Notes under the pieces: generated by a model | Seen by the model: only the letters and a program-made list of their open reading frames with translations | The model's database searches: none | Told to the model about the DNA's origin: nothing | Made by a program: the position numbers and the translations under genes | NCBI RefSeq assembly: GCF_036059255.1 | Contig: NZ_CP107947.1 | Coordinates: 4,836,001-4,900,000 of the forward strand | Source of the DNA: Micromonospora sp. NBC_00389 | GTDB taxonomy: Bacteria > Actinomycetota > Actinomycetes > Mycobacteriales > Micromonosporaceae | Reading direction: 5' to 3' | Length of the DNA stretch: 64,000 nucleotides | Shown here: positions 26,352 to 34,235 of the stretch, piece after piece | How the letters are laid out: the number at the start of each line of letters is the position of its first letter | How positions within the stretch are numbered: the first letter of the stretch is position 1

Positions 26352-26376
26352 ACTTTCGTCCGAGACGGACGAAAGT
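26352..26376. promoter_or_regulatory. ACTTTCG-type palindrome, candidate operator for cluster B
   Basis: Arms ACTTTCGTCCG (26352-26362) and CGGACGAAAGT (26366-26376) are perfect complements separated by AGA. The outer part ACTTTCGTC...GAAAGTAG recurs in the upstream region of cluster A (3992-4017), suggesting one regulator for both clusters. Confidence 0.6.
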
Positions 26377-26635
26377 AGCTCTTCGTGCGCGATTGCCGAT
26401 GGAGTCGGTAGGCTCGCGCGCTGGTCAACCGCGAGCCGCGGGTATGGCGCAGCCGGTTCGGAGGGCGGATGCACCTGGCCCCGGTTCGCACCTCAACAAG
26501 AAGCCAAGCTTCCCTGGGCGGGTGGCTTATGGTGAAGCCGGCGCGGCCATTGTGGTCCTTACTGGTGCGCGGCGGGCGCCCGGATCAGAGCGTAGGGCCT
26601 TCACGTCTTCCAGCTGAAGATGGGCCCACAGGATC

Positions 26636-26806
26636 ATGATCCATGTGAGCTGCGACCTCGTCCGTCACGCCGGTCACGAAGACCTCATGCGCGAGCAGCA
26701 CGACGGAGCGATCGGTTGGCAGCGGAAGAACAGCAACATCCCCCACGACTATGACTGGCCGGCGTACGTCAGCAAGCTGACGAAGCTCGCTGACCGGTTC
26801 GGATAG
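26636..26806 (+). CDS. Small hypothetical protein or C-terminal remnant (56 aa)
   Basis: A short frame from ATG at 26636 to TAG at 26804-26806 encodes a protein with non-random composition, including EDLMREQHDGAIGWQRKNSN and YDWPAYVSKLTKLADRFG. Only a weak ribosome site (AGGA) is present. It may be a real small protein or the tail of a longer lost gene. No family recognised. Confidence 0.4.
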   Translation: MIHVSCDLVRHAGHEDLMREQHDGAIGWQRKNSNIPHDYDWPAYVSKLTKLADRFG

Positions 26807-26824
26807 TCGTCCGGGGCTGTCATG

Positions 26825-27016
26825 TCACGCGCGGTCGGCGGCAGATCCGGACACTTGAACAACGTCACAGCAGGCAGAACAGCCAGGTGCCCTGTTGGTC
26901 GCATCGCTGCCCTGTGCCCACTCCAGCAACTGGTTCGGACTGCCGATCCCGCCCGCGCACAGCACCAGCACGGCGATCACCGCAGCGCTGATCGCGGCGA
27001 GGGCGCGGGCGTTCAC
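26825..27016 (-). CDS. Small membrane/secreted N-terminal fragment
   Basis: A GTG start at 27016 overlaps the upstream stop by 4 bp. The 63-aa frame begins NARALAAISAAVIAVLVLCAGGIGSP, a clear hydrophobic signal or anchor, then loses coding character. This resembles the N-terminus of conjugation-linked cell-wall hydrolases in actinobacterial integrative elements, but the catalytic part is absent. Probably truncated. Confidence 0.35.
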   Translation of the reverse strand: MNARALAAISAAVIAVLVLCAGGIGSPNQLLEWAQGSDATNRAPGCSACCDVVQVSGSAADRA

Positions 27017-27230
27017 CGCAGCGCTCCCGCAGCCGGCCGGCGATCGCAGGGCAGCTGTGGACCGCGGTCCACGCTGGGCGGGGTCAGGCAGCCGGCGAGC
27101 CGATAGGAGTCAACACGCGTGCCGTCGCCGGTGTGCAGGGCGATGGCGGCGGCGCCCGGGTCGATGAGGTAGATCCATTCGGCGTCGAGGTGACCGGCGT
27201 GGCACAGCGGGAAGACGGTGACCTTCCGCA
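27013..27230 (-). pseudogene. Remnant hypothetical coupled to the membrane fragment
   Basis: Coding-like residues CHAGHLDAEWIYLIDPGAAAI and VDSYRLAGCLTPPS run to a TGA that overlaps the next GTG start. The upstream part is lost at a junction near 27230, where an unrelated plus-strand DUF899 fragment begins. No family recognised. Confidence 0.35.
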
Positions 27231-27493
27231 CCCAGGATGAGCTGGCCGAGGAGAAAGGAACACCGTGGACCGGCGGCCCTTGGACGGAAGACATGCGCGG
27301 CACCGAAATGCCCGGGATTAGCGCGTTCCTCCAGGTTGATGGCGAAGTGTTTCACACGTACTCTATGTACGGCCGGGGCATCGAGGAATCGACGTTCACC
27401 ACCGCCGGTGTGCCGCGACCCGGCATCCTCATCGAGGAAGGACCCATGACCGTTCCCATATTCGACTGGTACCTGCAGCACCTTCACGAGTAG
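27218..27493 (+). pseudogene. DUF899 (thioredoxin-like) fragment
   Basis: From about 27230 the plus strand encodes DELAEEKGTPWTGGP and then GISAFLQVDGEVFHTYSMYGRG, which matches the conserved C-terminal part of DUF899 proteins (usually G-SAFLRD-VFHTYSTYARG). The N-terminal thioredoxin-like core of about 150 residues is missing, and the last 40 residues no longer match. Non-functional remnant. Confidence 0.5.
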
Positions 27494-27666
27494 GTCATCA
27501 CCACCGCCGTCAGCGCTTCACCCGCGAAGCTGTACGAGCGTGGCCACTGGGTCCGCCCGGGGCGGCGCAGAGCCCGACCTGGGGGAGGGCGTGTCGGACC
27601 TGCTCGGGCCTGCAGCCACGGTCGCCGACCGGACCCGCTCTCATTGCGGGAAGGGGTGAATCCTCT

Positions 27667-28008
27667 GTGCAGGTCTTTCAGGTCAGTCTCATCCTTTTGA
27701 TCACCGCACCCGAGGACGCCTCGCTGCCGGCATTCATTGACGATCTGCGCGATCAGCTGACGCAGCTTCAGCACCGGTGGGAAGGCGTCATCGCGCCGAC
27801 CGTTCGCTGCATGATCGAAACAGACACCTGCGAGGTGACCCTGAGTGTCATGGCCGATGACATCACCACCGCTCCCATAGCCGCAGGCCGGGCAGTCGCT
27901 TACGCCGCCGATCGTGCGGCACCGTCCTGGCGGGTCGCCGTCGGGCGCATCACCGTTCAGAGACCACCTCGGCCAACCACTCTCGAGGACCTGCCACCGC
28001 TTCCCTGA
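27667..28008 (+). CDS. Hypothetical protein, 113 aa
   Basis: GTG start behind AAGGGGTGA. The frame MQVFQVSLILLITAPEDASL followed by FIDDLRDQLTQLQHRWEGVI and CEVTLSVMADDITTAPIAAG shows sustained coding bias, and its alternating polar/hydrophobic strands suggest a small alpha/beta domain. No family recognised. It lies among remnants on the same strand as the Excalibur gene, 300 bp upstream of it. Confidence 0.55.
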   Translation: MQVFQVSLILLITAPEDASLPAFIDDLRDQLTQLQHRWEGVIAPTVRCMIETDTCEVTLSVMADDITTAPIAAGRAVAYAADRAAPSWRVAVGRITVQRPPRPTTLEDLPPLP

Positions 28009-28306
28009 CCCGGCCAGGCCGGGGTGCAGGTGCTGCCCACGCTCTTCGCCCGCATCCACGGACCCGGCCCGCCCCAGGCGCAGCAGTTTGGACGCACATG
28101 ACGCACAACGCGGCGCGGCGACGCCGGCGCCCAACCAGGTGACGCTGCGGGTCGCTCTCACCGAGCCGCCCGCCACGGGCGCCACACCCATGCTCCTCAT
28201 CACGGGCCTCGACGACACGGGAAGCTAAGAAATACTGCTGCCCGTCAGGCCCGGACCGTGGCCTACCAGATTCGTCTCCTACCCGACCGGCAGAAAGTCT
28301 CCACTG

Positions 28307-28852
28307 ATGACACCCGACCCCCACCAGGCGCCGCACGGTGACACCGTGCAGCTACCCATCTACCAGCCCCCGTCAGCAGCCAGGAAGAAGGCGGTCCCCT
28401 GGGTGATCGCCGGCTCCGTCCTCCTCGGTCTCTGCTGCTGGGGGGGTTTCATCGCCGTCAACGACGACGAACCGAGCCGGCCCTCCGCCGGAAACAGCCC
28501 CACCCAGGCCGGCCCCTCCGCCGCTGCACCCCCCGACGGCGGCGCGACCGCCACCACCGACTCGAACGTCCTGCAGCAACTGCCCACACCGACGCGATCT
28601 ACCCCGACGACGTCCGCGGCGCGGCCGAGCCCGTCATCAGCCCGGCCGAATCCGACCGCCACCCACAGCACCACGCCACGGCCGGCGCCCACCAGCTCCC
28701 GGCCGAAGCCTCCACCCGCGCCCACGACCGACCCGCGATTCGGCACCTGCAGAGAGGCCAACAACGCCGGCTACGGCCCGTACTATCGCGGCCTCGACCC
28801 CGAGTACGCCTGGTACATCGACCGGAACAAGGACGGCGTGGTGTGCGACTGA
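28307..28852 (+). CDS. Membrane-anchored Excalibur-domain protein
   Basis: A 181-aa protein. Cytoplasmic N-terminus, one transmembrane helix (about 31-52, VPWVIAGSVLLGLCCWGGFI), a Pro/Thr/Ser linker of about 90 residues and a C-terminal Excalibur domain (about 145-181: CREANNAGYGPYYRGLDPEY ... IDRNKDGVVCD). The closing D-x-D/N-x-D-G-V-x-C loop is the EF-hand-like calcium motif of the family and its two Cys probably form a disulfide. Excalibur domains occur on extracellular and wall-associated proteins; no enzyme domain is attached here. Confidence 0.8.
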   Translation: MTPDPHQAPHGDTVQLPIYQPPSAARKKAVPWVIAGSVLLGLCCWGGFIAVNDDEPSRPSAGNSPTQAGPSAAAPPDGGATATTDSNVLQQLPTPTRSTPTTSAARPSPSSARPNPTATHSTTPRPAPTSSRPKPPPAPTTDPRFGTCREANNAGYGPYYRGLDPEYAWYIDRNKDGVVCD

Positions 28853-29147
28853 TAAGTCCCCAGCCCCGGCGGAACGGAGCAACCGATCATCACTTGTGCC
28901 CACCGCTACGCCCTGCCGCTCCTGGCCGTACCCGGGCCAAGGTCGCGCACGGTGAGTGCGGCGAAGGTGGCGAAGGGGGCGGTGCCGGACGAGTGTAGAT
29001 GTAACGCCCCACATTCCCGCGACGCCTGTAAATGATGGAAAGGTCGGGTGCGCGGCCTGACGAACGGGCGGGACTGCACCACCCCCGCGATCTCGCCCGG
29101 TGCATGGTCCGAACAGCGCACCATGAAGCCCGTCGGGAGATATCCCT

Positions 29148-29354
29148 ATGGCTAATTCGACATCTCGTACCCCACCGCCGCGCTGGCCGGGCAGCCACAA
29201 CGGCGTCGCCGCACCCGCCGTCTGGAACCTGCCAACCCAGCCACTTCCCCAACAGCCGCAACGCTCGGGCGAGTGGTGGCCCTATGCGGTGTTCGGCGCA
29301 GGGACCCTACTGCTCGGGTGCTTGGCGATGGTGGTCGTCCTGCTGGCCAGGTAG
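29148..29354 (+). CDS. Small single-span membrane protein, 68 aa
   Basis: ATG behind GGGAGATATCCCT. A Pro/Gln-rich N-terminal half (about 1-42) is followed by one hydrophobic helix, WPYAVFGAGTLLLGCLAMVV, ending with a single basic residue. No family recognised; similar Pro-rich tail-anchored small proteins are common in this group. Confidence 0.55.
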   Translation: MANSTSRTPPPRWPGSHNGVAAPAVWNLPTQPLPQQPQRSGEWWPYAVFGAGTLLLGCLAMVVVLLAR

Positions 29355-29412
29355 CCCGCGGGGCGCCGTTTCTTACTTGCTGTTAGGCAGCGGCAGGCCC
29401 GGCCACTGGCGT

Positions 29413-29610
29413 TCAACGCCTGTCGGCCACGGCCAGGTGCGAGGTCGGGCAGGCCACCGCGATCCTTAGGCCTTTGCCGACCGACGCTGCGACGGTCGCG
29501 TCGGCAATAGTTGCTAGCGCTGCCGCGCGGGCCCTCGCGGAAAGATCAGGCACGACGGCCCCTTCACCGGGGTGTGATAACACCTCCGCGCAGGCGTCAA
29601 CGAGCCGCAC
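29413..29610 (-). CDS. Small hypothetical protein, 65 aa
   Basis: GTG start 33 bp after the stop of the Cys-rich gene on the same strand. It encodes VRLVDACAEVLSHPGEGAVV and an Ala-rich helical stretch ALATIADATVAASVGKGLRI. Coding bias is good but there is no recognisable motif. Probably co-transcribed with its upstream neighbour. Confidence 0.45.
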   Translation of the reverse strand: MRLVDACAEVLSHPGEGAVVPDLSARARAAALATIADATVAASVGKGLRIAVACPTSHLAVADRR

Positions 29611-29643
29611 CGCTGTTACATGATCCTGCCTCGGCCTGCAGCG

Positions 29644-29826
29644 CTAGACGATCATGGACGGGCCCTGAGCCGCCGCGGTACCCTCGCCAACCGTCGTGAG
29701 CAACTGGCGATCGGCTCGAAGCCGGTAGGAGCACGGCCAGTAGGCCTGGCAGTCTCGACACCGGCGGGGGTCGTCATCACACTGCCGGTGCCGCTCCGCC
29801 AACACCTGCCACTGCTCCAGGTCCAT
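29644..29826 (-). CDS. Small Cys-rich putative zinc-binding protein, 60 aa
   Basis: ATG at 29826 behind GGAAGGCG. The sequence MDLEQWQVLAERHRQCDDDP ... CRDCQAYWPC has four Cys spaced C-x6-C-x2-C-x5-C, as in small zinc ribbons. Short proteins of this look are common in actinobacteria and some sit beside regulators, but I cannot name the family. It leads a two-gene set with the 29413 frame. Confidence 0.6.
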   Translation of the reverse strand: MDLEQWQVLAERHRQCDDDPRRCRDCQAYWPCSYRLRADRQLLTTVGEGTAAAQGPSMIV

Positions 29827-29954
29827 GTCCACGCCTTCCTGATACCCAGAGCGCGACCCCGGCACGCCCGGGCTGTGCAGCCGTGGCCCACAGTCAAGCG
29901 TGGCAGGAGTGTCATGTCCGGGGAGGTGTGCAAACGTGTGTCCCGGGACGTGTG

Positions 29955-30120
29955 TCATGGGGTGGGGGTGAGGCGGACGTAGCGGGTGTCGTTGGTGGTG
30001 GCATGGCCGATGGGTGGCCGTCCGCGGTGTAGACGGTGATGTGGTGGTGGTCGCGGATGGCGGTGAGGTGGTGTCCGCGCCAGGCGCAGCCGATGCCGAT
30101 GCGGGCGGCTCCTTTCAGCA
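29955..30120 (-). pseudogene. Transposase C-terminal remnant (IS481-like), frameshifted
   Basis: The minus strand reads ARIGIGCAWRGHHLTAIRDH and HHITVYTADG in one frame, then RPIGHATTNDTRYVRLTPTP and a stop in the next. The beta-rich tail with a TADGRPIGH-like turn and T-YVRL end resembles the last 50 residues of some IS481/IS3-like transposases. The catalytic part is gone. Confidence 0.35.
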
Positions 30121-30218
30121 CCGCCGCCGTACCCCAGCGCTGTCTCCTCGGCGCGCTCAGCCCGGCGGCGGCAGGGCGGTTGATGGCTGGTGCCGCCGGG
30201 CGGGCACACTGGACGGCC

Positions 30219-31682
30219 ATGTCGCCGTTCACGCCCACCCTCCGGTTGCACGATCGGTACGTCCTGCGCGAGCGCATCGGCCTCGGCGGGATGTCCGAGG
30301 TGTGGCGCGCCGACGACGAGGTGCTCGGCCGGCCCGTCGCCGTGAAGGCGCTCGCCGGTGAGTTCGCCGTCGACCCGCAGCTGCGGGCCACCATCCAGCG
30401 CGAGGCCCGCGCCGCCGCCCGGCTGACCCACCCGCACGTCACCCAGGTGTACGACTACGGCGAGGCGACCCTGGCCGGCGGCACGGTGGTGCCGTACCTG
30501 GTGATGGAGCTGGTCGACGGGCGCAACCTCGCCGATCGGCTCACCGGCGGCCCGCTCGCCTGGCCGGAGGCGGTCCGGATGGCCGGCCAGGTCGCCGCGG
30601 CGCTCGCCGCCGCACACCGGATCGGGGTGGTGCACCGCGACATCAAGCCGGGCAACGTCATGCTCACCGACACCGGCGCCAAGGTGCTCGACTTCGGCAT
30701 CGCCGCGCTCGCCGGCCCGCACCACCCGCTCGCCGGACAGACAGGCGAACTGCTGATGGGCACCCCGGCCTACTTCGCCCCGGAGCGGCTGGCCGCCGGC
30801 CCGCCCAACCCGGCCAGCGACGTCTACGCCCTCGGTGCCGTGCTCTACCGCTCCCTGGCCGGCCGGGCCCCGCTGCCCGTGCAGACCTGGGAGGACGCGA
30901 TGGAGGTGCACGCCGGGCGCACCCCGGTACCGCCGCTGCGCATCCCCGGCCTGCCCACCGACATCGCCGAGCTCAGCCTCGCCTGCCTGGCGGCCGACCC
31001 GGCCCGCCGGCCTACGGCGGCACAGCTCGCCACCCGGTTCGGCGCCGGCCAGCCGGCCGACCCGCCCACCGCGGTCCTGCCCACCCTGCCGGCCAGCCGG
31101 GCGGCCGTCGCGCCCGCGCACCCGCGCACGCTGATCGACCGGTCGCTGCCCACGGCGCGACCGGTGCGCGCCGCATCGCCGGCAGGCCAGTCGCGCCGGT
31201 CGAATCGGCTGCTCGCGGTGCTCGTCGCGGCCGGCCTCGCCCTCGCCGTCGGGGTGGTTGGAATGCTTACCCTCGGCGGCGAACCGGACAATCCGCCCGC
31301 CGTGCCACCGGTCGCCGTCACACCCGTCGAGCAGCCGGCGTCGGATGCACCGGGTGATTCGTCCGATCCGGGTAGCCCTCCGCCAACGACCGGCGGGCCC
31401 ACCCCGGTCACCCTGCGGCAGCTGGCCGCCCAGCTGACGGCGGTGATCGACAACGCGGAGAGCCGGAGCGAGATCGACCCAAAGACGGCCGAGGAGCTGC
31501 GGGACAAGCTCGCCGACCTGGACCGGGGCAAGCCCAAGGACCGCGCCAAACGGATTCGGGAACTGAGCGAGCGGGTCGCCGACGCGGCCGACGGGGGCCG
31601 GATCAGCGCCGACACCGCCACCCGCTTTCAGGACCTGCTCGCCGGGTACTCGCAGGCGCGGGACGAGGAAGACGACGACTGA
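30219..31682 (+). CDS. PknB-type serine/threonine protein kinase
   Basis: A 487-aa protein starting MSPFTPTLRLHDRYVL; the frame is open upstream but not coding-like. Kinase domain (about 10-270): glycine loop ERIGLGGMSEVWRA, catalytic Lys in RPVAVKALAG, HRDIKPGNVML catalytic loop, DFGIAAL metal loop and GTPAYFAPERL activation segment. A juxtamembrane Pro-rich region and one transmembrane helix (about 327-347, LLAVLVAAGLALAVGVVGML) follow, then an extracellular Pro/Ser linker and a helical C-terminal domain (about 405-485) recalling FIMAH-type bundles. No PASTA repeats. A membrane sensor kinase with an unknown ligand. Confidence 0.92.
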   Translation: MSPFTPTLRLHDRYVLRERIGLGGMSEVWRADDEVLGRPVAVKALAGEFAVDPQLRATIQREARAAARLTHPHVTQVYDYGEATLAGGTVVPYLVMELVDGRNLADRLTGGPLAWPEAVRMAGQVAAALAAAHRIGVVHRDIKPGNVMLTDTGAKVLDFGIAALAGPHHPLAGQTGELLMGTPAYFAPERLAAGPPNPASDVYALGAVLYRSLAGRAPLPVQTWEDAMEVHAGRTPVPPLRIPGLPTDIAELSLACLAADPARRPTAAQLATRFGAGQPADPPTAVLPTLPASRAAVAPAHPRTLIDRSLPTARPVRAASPAGQSRRSNRLLAVLVAAGLALAVGVVGMLTLGGEPDNPPAVPPVAVTPVEQPASDAPGDSSDPGSPPPTTGGPTPVTLRQLAAQLTAVIDNAESRSEIDPKTAEELRDKLADLDRGKPKDRAKRIRELSERVADAADGGRISADTATRFQDLLAGYSQARDEEDDD

Positions 31683-31922
31683 CAGCTCAGGCGCAGACTG
31701 ATGCGGTCGGTTGTCCGAGGCAGGCGAGGGCTGCTAACCGACCGGCGTTCCGTTGAGGTGTCGTCGCGCCGTCCGGTCGGTGACGCCAGCTCGCCGGGCG
31801 ATGTCTCCGCCACGGTGGCGGTGGGGTCGGCGGCGCGCGCGGCGAGCACGCGGGCGGCATTGGACGGGTCGAAATCGCCCGGGATCTGGCTCGCCTCACC
31901 GTGGACCATGGCGTTACTCGGG

Positions 31923-32041
31923 TGGCGCCCAACTCCGGTTTGGCCTTCGGCACCGGCGGCGGCCACGTCCGGCTGAATCTGGCCACCGCACCGGAGCTGA
32001 TCACCGAGGCGGTACGCCGGATGGCCACCGCAGTCGCCTGA
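31923..32041 (+). pseudogene. C-terminal remnant of a PLP aminotransferase (MalY/PatB-like)
   Basis: About 38 residues, VAPNSGLAFGTGGGHVRLNL followed by ATAPELITEAVRRMATAVA and stop, match the end of class I/II aminotransferases of the cystathionine-lyase type, where V-LSPG-FG-GG-GHVRLNFATS and EAV-RMA are conserved. The PLP lysine and nearly all of the enzyme are missing. Confidence 0.6.
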
Positions 32042-32733
32042 GAAGCCACTTCGGCCGCTGCCGACCGCCATGGCCCCGGAAGAACCCTTGCCCAGGGTGG
32101 ATCAGCGCAGCGCGGCTCCGAGCGGTGGCACGTCGGCGGGGGTGAGGTCTAGGCGGGGGCGTAGGTAGCGGACGCGGTGGCGCCACCGGAGCCGGAGCTG
32201 CTGCCAGAGTTGGTCGAGATCGACGGGCTGCCCGACGATCTGCGCGAGACCCTCGCGGAGCGGCTTCTCCAGCGGCGGTAGCTCGTGATCGAGTGGCCGC
32301 GGTGAAATCTATCCGGTGCCGCCAGATGGCGACGGGCACCAGTGGCGACAGTTTCGGTCGATGACGGTTGCGCTTGAACGGCGTGTGTACGCTCCACTGG
32401 CTCCTGGACAGCCCTTGTCCGCGAAGGCCATCACAGCAGCGATGCCGTGGGCCGGGGCGCCCCAACAATCGGTTGATGCGGCTATCTGGGCGTGGGTTGC
32501 AGTTCGTCACGGACGATGATCATGGATTTGAGGTCGAGGTCGCCCCAGAGTTGTACGCCAGACGCCGTCGTCGCGTTGGGCGAGGTCGACGGTGACGAAC
32601 GGCAGGCCGAGAGCGGCGACCAGCGGCGTGGTCGCGGTGAGGTCGAGGGCAGCGGGTGGGCCTCCTTGCCTACGGGAGGATCGTGAGCGTTTGCCCTTGA
32701 CTTAAACCCGGGTCGATGTTTGAGGGTGCGCCC
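32042..32733. other. Degenerate region with short coding remnants
   Basis: No intact gene. A plus-strand stub (about 32160-32280) reads PPEPELLPELVEIDGLPDDL then RETLAERLLQRR and stop. A minus-strand stub (about 32482-32660) reads LVAALGLPFVTVDLAQRDDG, then after a frame change VQLWGDLDLKSMIIVRDELQ. Together with the aminotransferase tail they indicate repeated deletions here. Confidence 0.45.
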
Positions 32734-34089
32734 ATGATCGTGTCTCACCGCCTAGTGCCCGAGGGCTACCGCACCGTCCTGGGCGACCCTAACTTCCGGC
32801 GGCTGTCGATTGCTGCGCTCATCTCCTTCCTCGGCGACGGCCTGGCGGCGGTGGCGCTGGCGTGGGTGGCGCTCACGCTCTCACCGCCTGGCAGGGAAGG
32901 GCTCGTCATAGGGGCGGCCATCGCGGCGTACACCCTTCCCGCCGCGGCCGGCGCGGTTCTACTCGCGCCGTGGCTCAGTCGCATCGACGCCCGGAGGCTG
33001 GTGAGCTTGAACGCGACCCTGCGCGCTGTGGCCTTGGGTGCGGTCACGGCTCTCCACCTCGTGGGCAAGCTAAATGTGGCCAGCTACGTCACGCTCCTGG
33101 CTATCTCGTCCGTCCTGGCCGCCTGGGGAACTGCGGGCACCTACACCCTGGTCAGCCGGATGTTCACCGCTGAGCGACGCCTGCCCGCCAACTCGCTGCT
33201 GAGCACCGCCCAACAGGTGAGCGTCATCATCGGCCCCGCCCTGGCGGGCGTCCTCGTGGCGAATGTCGACGCCGCCGTTGTGCTTGGCCTCGACGCGCTC
33301 ACATTCGCCTTCCTCGGAGTTCAGGTGCTCCGCGTGGACACTCCACCAGCGGAAGCGGCACGCCGACGGCCTCGGCTGTCCGCCGGCTTCCGGCTCCTCG
33401 GCAGGCGTCCGCACCTCGCCGGATTGCTCGGCGTTACTGCGGTCTTCTTTTTCCTCTACGGCCCTGTCGAGGTGGCGCTTCCGCTCTACATCACTGGCGA
33501 ACTGCGCGGCTCGGCGGGTCTGCTGGGCACGTTTTGGACGGTGTTCGGGGTCGGCGCCGTCCTCGGCGGCCTGCTCGGCGGGGCTCTGCGCGTCACCCGG
33601 CAGTGGCCGTTGGTCGTCGCCGTCGTGGCCGGCTGGGGCGCCGTGCTGGTCCCGTTCGGCTTCCTCGATTCGGCGGCGCCCGCCCTGTTGCTGTTCGCGT
33701 TCGGGGGCTTCGTCTATGGACCGTTCCTCGCCTTCAGCCTCGCCTTGTTCCAGAACGCGACCGACCCTGACGATCTGCCCGCGGTCTTGGCCGCGCGGGG
33801 CGCTATCACGACGGCCATGACGCCCATCGGCGCTGCGGTGGGCGGCCCGCTCGTCGTAACGGTGGGTGCTGGTGGCGCGCTGCTCGCCTCTGGCGCCGCC
33901 ACGGTGGCCCTCGCGGGCATCACGGCTCTCGTTCTGCTCGCTGTCCGCCGCGCCCGTGGCGCACTGCAGATAATGCAACGGCACCCCGAGAGGAATGTCG
34001 ACGACGACCAACGCGACGGCGGCGACCACGATGGCGGTGGTCGCCAGTCGACACCTGAAATCCGGCGTCCCGGCACGCCCTTGAATTGA
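32734..34089 (+). CDS. MFS exporter (enterobactin/multidrug exporter-like, MFS_3 group)
   Basis: A 451-aa protein; ATG at 32734 is preferred because GAGGGTG precedes it. Twelve hydrophobic segments are evident, including ALISFLGDGLAAVALAWVAL (TM1), the MFS loop region WLSRIDARRLVSLNATLRAV, VSVIIGPALAGVLV (TM5) and GLLGTFWTVFGVGAVLGGLL (TM8). This pattern fits drug or siderophore exporters of the MFS_3 type. The C-terminal 45 residues are hydrophilic and His/Asp-rich. No biosynthetic neighbour suggests its substrate. Confidence 0.85.
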   Translation: MIVSHRLVPEGYRTVLGDPNFRRLSIAALISFLGDGLAAVALAWVALTLSPPGREGLVIGAAIAAYTLPAAAGAVLLAPWLSRIDARRLVSLNATLRAVALGAVTALHLVGKLNVASYVTLLAISSVLAAWGTAGTYTLVSRMFTAERRLPANSLLSTAQQVSVIIGPALAGVLVANVDAAVVLGLDALTFAFLGVQVLRVDTPPAEAARRRPRLSAGFRLLGRRPHLAGLLGVTAVFFFLYGPVEVALPLYITGELRGSAGLLGTFWTVFGVGAVLGGLLGGALRVTRQWPLVVAVVAGWGAVLVPFGFLDSAAPALLLFAFGGFVYGPFLAFSLALFQNATDPDDLPAVLAARGAITTAMTPIGAAVGGPLVVTVGAGGALLASGAATVALAGITALVLLAVRRARGALQIMQRHPERNVDDDQRDGGDHDGGGRQSTPEIRRPGTPLN

Positions 34090-34235
34090 TTGGTGACGTG
34101 GATAACGTGGCGCGTCTCGACTGCTTGCTGCATAAAATGCACTAATTCTGAGGAATTTCGACTATTGACCATGGTCCCGCGCCGTCCCTAGGGTCTCTCC
34201 AGTGTTTCGGTCGGTTACGACCGCTTGAGGCGAGG

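Noticed and set aside
27484..28218. 244-codon minus-strand frame opposite the 113-aa hypothetical
   Set aside because: Low-complexity Arg/Gly composition; the plus-strand frame has a ribosome site and better coding character.
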